Shown here: piece after piece, positions 7,605 through 11,439 of the stretch | Position numbering within the stretch: the first letter of the stretch is position 1 | Layout of the letters: the number at the start of each line of letters is the position of its first letter | DNA from: Armatimonadota bacterium | Lineage (GTDB): Bacteria > Armatimonadota > Zipacnadia > Zipacnadales > FEN-943 | NCBI GenBank assembly: GCA_026419655.1 | Contig: JANZZA010000388.1 | Coordinates: 1 to 11,439 of the forward strand | DNA length: 11,439 nucleotides | Direction of reading: 5' to 3' | Translations under genes and position numbers: made by a program | The notes under the pieces: generated by a model | Told to the model about the DNA's origin: nothing | Seen by the model: the letters and a program-made list of their open reading frames with translations, nothing else | Database searches by the model: none

Positions 7605-7676
7605 GGGAGACTGTCGCAAAAATGGCTTTCCAGGCCGCCAGAAGGAGTGACGGGTACAAAATCAGTTGCACAGCCT
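7605..7676 (+). repeat. MITE-like element of the second repeat family, copy A
   Basis: The left end GGGAGACTGTCGCAAAA (7605-7621) is identical over 17 bases to the minus strand of 11115-11099. The right end, read on the minus strand (GGCTGTGCAACTGATTTTG), resembles the opposite end of copy B (GGCTGACTGTTGCACAACC followed by TGACTTTTG). The shared ends suggest a small non-autonomous element. The boundaries are approximate, and the interiors differ in length and sequence. Confidence 0.5.
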
Positions 7677-7900
7677 TGTGCACTTTCCGGGGTCCGGACA
7701 GGCCAACACACCAGGTTTTACAACATTCACCTTGGGCGTGGTGCAACGGGTCAACCACACGGTGGGGACAATCTGGCTGAGCCACTGGGCCTGTGAAAAG
7801 GAAGGACCGAGGGCGGAACGAAGAGAGGTTCCGAAGGCAGCCTTTCCTAGCGCCAATGCCGGTTTTGTACTTGGTCAGGCTCAGGGCATGCGCCTACAAG

Positions 7901-7908
7901 AAGGAGGT
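7901..7908 (+). promoter_or_regulatory. Ribosome-binding site deciding the start of the cytoplasmic GH
   Basis: AAGGAGGT, a perfect Shine-Dalgarno sequence, stands 9 nt before the ATG at 7918. It fixes that ATG as the start over the upstream in-frame ATGs at 7666 and 7888. Confidence 0.85.
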
Positions 7909-7917
7909 ATCGCCGCA

Positions 7918-8877
7918 ATGGACTACGCAGCGGTGCGAGGATTCAACTACCAGCCCAGTTACGCCACTTGCGGCTTTGAGATCTGGCACGACTTCGATGC
8001 CGGGGCCGTGCGACGCGAGCTTGGGCTGGGCAAGAAGTATTTTCCCGGCATGATGGCCATCCGGCTGTGGCTCTCCTGGGAGGCCTTCAAGCGCAATCCG
8101 GGGCGGTTTGCAGACAATTTTGAGACAGCCCTGGCCATCGCTGCCGACTACGGCCTGGTGGTCATGCCTGTGCTTTTCAATCGCTGGCATGATTCGGTGC
8201 TCGACTATGGCGGCATTTACATAGACCATTTTCTTCCCGGTGTGAGCTGGGTGCAGGCGCCCGATATGTTCCGGCCGTACTTAGAAACTGTCGTGGGCGG
8301 CCATGCTGCTGACCCGAGAGTCTTCGCCTGGGACCTGTGCAATGAGCCGTTTTCTTATTCCTGCCCGCCGTCCGACATTCCCCACATTGTGTCGGCAGAG
8401 TACGCATGGCTGGAGGGTCTTTACCGCGCCTGCAAGGAACTTGGGGCCCAGGCTCCGGTAACTGTGGGCATACATCCGGGCCATGGCCTGGCGGGCATCA
8501 AACAAATCGAGCCAATCAGCGACATCCTCAGCATTCATCCTTACTGGACCTGCGACAGCCCGCCCCACGACAAAAAGGCCTACGAGGCGCAACTGGACGA
8601 GTACGTCGCCTTTGCAGAAGAGGTTGGAAAGCCCTTGCTCGCGACGGAGACCTGCTGGGGCGCCCTCGACGACGCCAAGCGCGTGGAGATTATTCGCTAT
8701 ACCCTGGGAGAGTTGAAAAAGCGCAACATCGGCTGGCTGGCATACCTGCTGCATCATAGCCTGATAGCCGACGCGCACCGGCCCGAATACGGCCCCATTG
8801 GGGCGCCAGGATATTTAGCCTTCATTGACCCTGATGGCAGCCTTCGGCCAGGGCATGAGGTGTTTAATGAATACTGA
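7918..8877 (+). CDS. Cytoplasmic clan GH-A glycoside hydrolase (GH5-like)
   Basis: The protein has 319 residues and no signal peptide or membrane segment, so it should act in the cytoplasm. It opens with RGFNYQPSY (residues 7-15), a usual first strand of GH5-type barrels. It continues with AIRLWLSWEAF (47-57), VVMPVLFNRW (81-90), FAWDLCNEPF with E143 as the likely acid/base, SIHPYW (205-210) on a late strand, and KPLLATETCWG with E244 as the likely nucleophile. The pair E143/E244 after strands 4 and 7 is the clan GH-A arrangement. At 319 residues it is a bare catalytic barrel without binding modules. The substrate cannot be read from the sequence; an oligosaccharide-processing role inside the cell is inferred from the location and from secreted hydrolases nearby. 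Confidence 0.88.
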   Translation: MDYAAVRGFNYQPSYATCGFEIWHDFDAGAVRRELGLGKKYFPGMMAIRLWLSWEAFKRNPGRFADNFETALAIAADYGLVVMPVLFNRWHDSVLDYGGIYIDHFLPGVSWVQAPDMFRPYLETVVGGHAADPRVFAWDLCNEPFSYSCPPSDIPHIVSAEYAWLEGLYRACKELGAQAPVTVGIHPGHGLAGIKQIEPISDILSIHPYWTCDSPPHDKKAYEAQLDEYVAFAEEVGKPLLATETCWGALDDAKRVEIIRYTLGELKKRNIGWLAYLLHHSLIADAHRPEYGPIGAPGYLAFIDPDGSLRPGHEVFNEY

Positions 8878-8912
8878 GGCCAGCCGTAGCGGTAAGCAGG
8901 CATGCTCGCTGG

Positions 8913-8944
8913 TGCTTCGACGAGGGGCGGGCGCGGTCGAAGCA
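8913..8944. repeat. Nine-bp inverted repeat downstream of the cytoplasmic GH gene
   Basis: TGCTTCGAC (8913-8921) and GTCGAAGCA (8936-8944) are perfect inverted arms around a 14-base G-rich loop. It starts 36 bases after the stop of the hydrolase. No T-run follows on the plus strand, so it is not a standard intrinsic terminator, though it could protect mRNA ends. The right arm overlaps the tail of repeat R5. Confidence 0.55.
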
Positions 8945-9003
8945 GCACGAAAAAGTTTGGGAAGGGGGCCTGGGGGATAACCCTTTCAAAGGGTTTCCCT
9001 CAG
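8931..9003 (-). repeat. Dispersed palindromic repeat, copy R5
   Basis: On the minus strand it reads CTGAGGGAAACCCTTTG, AAAGGGTTATCCCCCAG, GCCCCCTTCCCAAAC, TTTTTCGTGCTG and CTTCGACCGCGC. Arms, middle and tail all match R1. It fills most of the 189-bp gap between the hydrolase and the DUF6599 gene and ends about 60 bases before the latter. Confidence 0.85.
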
Positions 9004-9066
9004 GAGATAGTTTTCTCGCGACGCGCGTGGTGTTTGCCGGAATAGTTGCGTAGGGAAGTGGGGACT

Positions 9067-9957
9067 GTGAAGGACGGTGCGGCGGTAGTTGGAATGATAG
9101 CGCTGGTGGCTGCTGGAATGGCGGCCTGTCGCGGAGAGGGTATCGTGCTGCCCGACAGGGCAGGCTTATGGCGGGCCGAAGGGCCAGCTAAGACCTACGA
9201 CCGGCGCACGCTGTACGACTACATTGACGGCAGCGCGGAAGTATATCTGGCCTACGGCTTTCGAAAGCTGACCACACGCCGGTACGTGTGCGAAGGACAG
9301 CCGGCCATAGCAGCCGACGTCTTTGACATGGGCAGCCCGGCCGACGCCTATGGGATTTTTAGCTTCGAGCGGATGGGCGGCCACGTGGGCCTGGGCGATG
9401 GCTCTGAGTATGGGGGCGGAATGCTGCGGTTCTGGCAAGGAAGGTACTTTGTTTGCGTCTCGGCGCCAAAGGAAACAGAGGCCGTGAAGCAGGCCACTCT
9501 CCAACTTGGAAGACGAATATCGGCGGCTCTGCCAAAGCCCGGTTTCGGTCCGCCTAAGATCGTTTCCCTTCTGCCGTCCCAAGGCTTGCGGACCGACAGA
9601 GTGCGCTATTTCCACCAGCACGGCTCCCTCAACTACCACTATTTTCTCTCCACCGAGAACATCCTTAACCTTGGCACGGATACCGAGGCAGCCTTGGCGC
9701 AGTACGAAATCGGCGACGCAAAGGCGCGGCTCCTGCTGGTGCGGTACCCATCACAGGAGCGAGCGCAAGAAGCCATGGAAAGCCTTCGGGCCAGCTACCT
9801 GGAGGGAGCCGGGACGGGGGGCCTGGTGCAGCTCGAAGACGGCAAATGGGCGGGGGCACGACAGCGCGGCGTGTACCTTGTCGTCGTCTTGGAAGCAAGC
9901 GACCGCTCGTTGGCTGAGCGGCTCATGCAAGAGAGCATCAAGAGACTAAGGGGGTGA
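9067..9957 (+). CDS. DUF6599-family lipoprotein
   Basis: With the GTG at 9067 the protein has 296 residues and a lipoprotein signal ending GMAAC (Cys21; Met at -3 is a weak lipobox position). AGGG stands 11 nt before this GTG. A TTG at 9046 and a GTG at 9058 are in frame but have poorer initiation sites. The block TLYDYIDGSAEVYLAYGF (residues 48-65), followed by ADVFDMGSPADAYGIFS (83-99), is the recognisable core of the DUF6599 family, whose function is unknown. A later stretch, ARLLLVRYP near 220, precedes a C-terminal alpha/beta part. Its stop overlaps the next frame, so it is translationally coupled to the DUF362 gene. An envelope role together with that protein is inferred. Confidence 0.8.
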   Translation: MKDGAAVVGMIALVAAGMAACRGEGIVLPDRAGLWRAEGPAKTYDRRTLYDYIDGSAEVYLAYGFRKLTTRRYVCEGQPAIAADVFDMGSPADAYGIFSFERMGGHVGLGDGSEYGGGMLRFWQGRYFVCVSAPKETEAVKQATLQLGRRISAALPKPGFGPPKIVSLLPSQGLRTDRVRYFHQHGSLNYHYFLSTENILNLGTDTEAALAQYEIGDAKARLLLVRYPSQERAQEAMESLRASYLEGAGTGGLVQLEDGKWAGARQRGVYLVVVLEASDRSLAERLMQESIKRLRG

Positions 9958-9962
9958 GGCAA

Positions 9963-10892
9963 GTGAGCAAGAAGGAACAGATCACGCGACGGGATTTCTT
10001 ACGCGGGACGGCGTCGGCGGCCTTAGCAGCAGCAGTGGGTCTGCCGCTGGCAAGCTGCCGGGCTGGCGCGGCGCCAAAGGAATGGTCAGCTCCGACGGCA
10101 AGGGGCGTCGGAGAGGAAGTTCGCTCAAAGGTGGTGTTGGTGCGCGACCAGGCAGCCGTCGGCGAGGACGGGACAATAAACGAGGAAGTGGTTGGGCGGA
10201 TGCTAGACGAGGCCGTCTGCGCCCTCACCGAAAAGGGCACGCCGGCCGAGGCATGGGCGGAGCTTATAAAGGCTGAGGACCTGGTGGGCATAAAGACCAA
10301 TGTCTGGGCCAACTTGCCAACGCCGCCGGAACTGGAAAGAGTGCTGAGGCACCGGGCCACAGCGGCGGGCGTAGCCAATGACCGCATCCGCGTTACCGAC
10401 CGTGAGGCGCGGAGGCTGCTGGCTGATTGCACGGCGCTGATCAACGTCCGGCCAGCCCGCAGCCACCACTGGTCTGGCATGGGCGGGTGCATAAAGAACT
10501 ACATCATGTTCTCGGATAGGCCGTACCAGTATCACGACAATGCGTGTGAGAGCCTGGCACTGGCCTGGGAGTTGCCGGTGTGCAAGGGCAAGACACGCCT
10601 GAACATCCTGGCTGTGCTCACGCCACAGTTTTATGGGCGAGGCCCCCACGCTTTTGACCCGCGCTACGTGTGGCCGTACAAGGGGCTTATAGTGGGATTC
10701 GACCCGGTAGCCTGCGACGCGCTGGGCGCTGAACTGCTCAGGGCAAAGCGCATTGCCGTCTTCGGCGAAGAGCAGCCGCTTACGCCCACCACCCATATTG
10801 CTGCTGCCGACGAAAAATATGGCCTTGGCGTCGCCGACCTCAACCGCATTGACATCATCCGCTTAGGCTGGACGGAAGACAGTCTGATCTAG
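9963..10892 (+). CDS. Tat-exported DUF362 lipoprotein
   Basis: The GTG at 9963 gives 309 residues; AGGGGG lies 8 nt upstream. A GTG at 9954, overlapping the DUF6599 stop as GTGA, is the alternative. The N-terminus has a twin-arginine motif, ITRRDFLRG (RR at 9-10), and then LPLASC with a canonical lipobox (Cys32), so it should fold in the cytoplasm, cross by Tat and be lipid-anchored. DUF362 landmarks are VGIKTN (108-113), HHWSGMGGCIKNYIMF (168-183) and GLIVGFDPVACDALGAELL (241-259). The family is of unknown enzymatic function; some members carry ferredoxin-type CxxCxxC clusters, which are absent here. Tat export implies folding or cofactor insertion before export. It forms a tight pair with the DUF6599 gene. 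Confidence 0.85.
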   Translation: MSKKEQITRRDFLRGTASAALAAAVGLPLASCRAGAAPKEWSAPTARGVGEEVRSKVVLVRDQAAVGEDGTINEEVVGRMLDEAVCALTEKGTPAEAWAELIKAEDLVGIKTNVWANLPTPPELERVLRHRATAAGVANDRIRVTDREARRLLADCTALINVRPARSHHWSGMGGCIKNYIMFSDRPYQYHDNACESLALAWELPVCKGKTRLNILAVLTPQFYGRGPHAFDPRYVWPYKGLIVGFDPVACDALGAELLRAKRIAVFGEEQPLTPTTHIAAADEKYGLGVADLNRIDIIRLGWTEDSLI

Positions 10893-10930
10893 CCCGCCAG
10901 TGGTCGCGCCCCGGCCCGCTGTGGCGCAAG

Positions 10931-10986
10931 CAGCCCAAAAAGTCTTGGGAGAAGGGTCTGGGGAAGCACCCTTCTCGTCGGGTCCT
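10931..10986 (-). repeat. Dispersed palindromic repeat, decayed copy R6
   Basis: On the plus strand CAGCCCAAAAAGTCTTGGGA, GAAGGGTCTGGGGAAGCACC and CTTCTCGTCGGGT follow the inverted order of the family. The AAAAAGTC, GGGAGAAGGGTCTGGGG and ACCCTT blocks are kept, but the second hairpin arm is largely lost. Confidence 0.6.
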
Positions 10987-10991
10987 GTCGG

Positions 10992-11115
10992 GCTGACTGT
11001 TGCACAACCTGACTTTTGCGCGCGCTGACTTCCCGGGCGAGTACAACCTTGAGCCAGAAAGGCAGCACTTTCTGCGCCGGGCATCCCGAAAAAGGGCGTT
11101 TTGCGACAGTCTCCC
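10992..11115 (-). repeat. MITE-like element of the second repeat family, copy B
   Basis: The right end on the minus strand is GGGAGACTGTCGCAAAA (11115-11099), identical to copy A. The left end on the plus strand is GGCTGACTGTTGCACAA. GACTGTTGCACAA against GACTGTCGCAAAA gives imperfect terminal inverted repeats of about 13 bp around a GC-rich interior of about 90 bp. No transposase is encoded. Confidence 0.5.
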
Positions 11116-11229
11116 GGAGGAAATGCTGCGTGTGTGGCCGGTTGCTGCCTAGTGTTTTGCCGGCTGGCCGACCGCTGAGTCTCCGAAGTAGGCTCGCTGT
11201 CATACACGGCGCGGAAGGTGCCTGCTCTC

Positions 11230-11439
11230 ATGCACTCTGCCAAGAAGGGAAACTCTTGCCGCAGCCAGCAAGCGTACCTGGGCCTTGACCTTGGCACTCA
11301 GGGCGTGCGATGCGTAGGGGTGGTGGAAACTGGAGAAGTGGTGGGCTTGGTGGAGCACGCCCTGGCGCCGCCTCTGCCCACCTCGCCGGGACGCTCAGAG
11401 CAGGACGCCGAAGGCTGGTGGGTGGCGTGCTGTGAGGCC
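11230..11439 (+). CDS. FGGY-family carbohydrate kinase, N-terminal 70 residues, cut by window edge
   Basis: From the ATG at 11230 the frame is open to the right edge. YLGLDLGTQGVRCVGV (residues 16-31) is the first phosphate-binding motif of FGGY kinases, with the D-x-G-T core at Asp20-Thr23. PGRSEQDAEGWW (53-64) matches the conserved stretch before the first helix in xylulokinase-type members. The enzyme would phosphorylate a sugar or polyol with ATP in the cytoplasm; xylulokinase-like is the best guess, but fuculokinase, gluconokinase or others cannot be excluded from 70 residues. GGAAGG lies about 12 nt upstream. Neighbouring hydrolases make a role in using released sugar plausible. Confidence 0.82.
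   Translation, partial: MHSAKKGNSCRSQQAYLGLDLGTQGVRCVGVVETGEVVGLVEHALAPPLPTSPGRSEQDAEGWWVACCEA

Larger units (their letters stand above)
7531..7917. other. Divergent intergenic region between corA and the cytoplasmic GH gene
   Basis: This 387-bp stretch separates two divergent genes and must hold promoters for both, but no clear -35/-10 pair could be picked. It contains the MITE-like element at 7605-7676, a direct repeat of TTCCTTGG (7580-7587 and 7599-7606, period 19), an inverted repeat TGCACA-gcct-TGTGCA (7667-7682), and a stem GTGGT/ACCAC (7738-7742, 7754-7758). The frame of the downstream hydrolase is open through this region, but residues encoded before 7918 look non-coding. Confidence 0.6.
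10893..11229. other. Intergenic region between the DUF362 gene and the FGGY kinase gene
   Basis: No gene is supported in these 337 bases. It holds a decayed copy of the first repeat family (10931-10986), the second MITE-like element (10992-11115), and about 110 bases of leader before the kinase. No clear promoter hexamers were found. The minus-strand open frames crossing it are repeat-derived. Confidence 0.6.

Noticed and set aside
7531..7785. 85-residue N-terminal extension of CorA
   Set aside because: Encoded by intergenic sequence with a MITE-like element; CorA length is normal from 7530.
7728..7800. tRNA-like or cobalamin-riboswitch-like stretch (GTGGT-loop-ACCAC, then AGCCACTGGGCCT)
   Set aside because: No T-loop (GGTTCRA), acceptor pairing or anticodon stem follows, and the conserved cobalamin core and B12 box are missing.
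10863..11297. 144-codon minus-strand open frame between the DUF362 gene and the kinase
   Set aside because: Composed of two repeat elements and the shadow of the kinase start; no ribosome-binding site or domain.
1..11439. CRISPR array, phage defence genes or reverse transcriptase
   Set aside because: No regularly spaced repeats and no matching protein motifs in any frame examined.

Overview
The window looks like chromosomal DNA of a GC-rich, Gram-negative-type bacterium from an environmental lineage. The evidence is several predicted lipoproteins, a twin-arginine lipoprotein, a DUF6599 and a DUF362 protein, and large secreted carbohydrate-active proteins. Planctomycetota, Armatimonadota or Hydrogenedentota-like bacteria carry such gene sets, but the sequence alone does not decide the phylum. 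No rRNA, convincing tRNA, CRISPR array, transposase or phage gene is visible.

Layout. The left part is read on the minus strand. From its upstream end it runs: corA (7530-6466); a large right-handed beta-helix lipoprotein resembling GH141 enzymes (6135-3409); a secreted protein of two duplicated beta-sandwich domains (3151-2066, with a possible longer start at 3325); and a secreted multidomain clan GH-A glycoside hydrolase (1745 to beyond the left edge). The right part is read on the plus strand: a cytoplasmic clan GH-A hydrolase (7918-8877), a DUF6599 lipoprotein (9067-9957), a Tat-exported DUF362 lipoprotein (9963-10892), and the first 70 residues of an FGGY sugar kinase (11230 to beyond the right edge). 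A 387-bp divergent region separates the two halves. Both edge-truncated genes were found by reading open frames through to the window ends.

Function. Most genes point to degradation of a complex polysaccharide: secreted hydrolases and carbohydrate-binding-like proteins outside, a small hydrolase inside, and a kinase that would phosphorylate a released sugar. The DUF6599/DUF362 pair is translationally coupled and probably works together at the cell envelope; its role is unknown.

Between the genes lies a dispersed palindromic repeat family of about 60-80 bp (six recognisable copies, in five of the six gene gaps) and a second, MITE-like family (two copies). Two tandem copies of the first family sit between a strong ribosome-binding site with ATG and the signal peptide of the double beta-sandwich protein, in frame and without stop codons. 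This is the most unusual structural feature of the window. The best regulatory site is a sigma-70-like promoter overlapped by a 15-bp perfect palindrome in front of the beta-helix gene.
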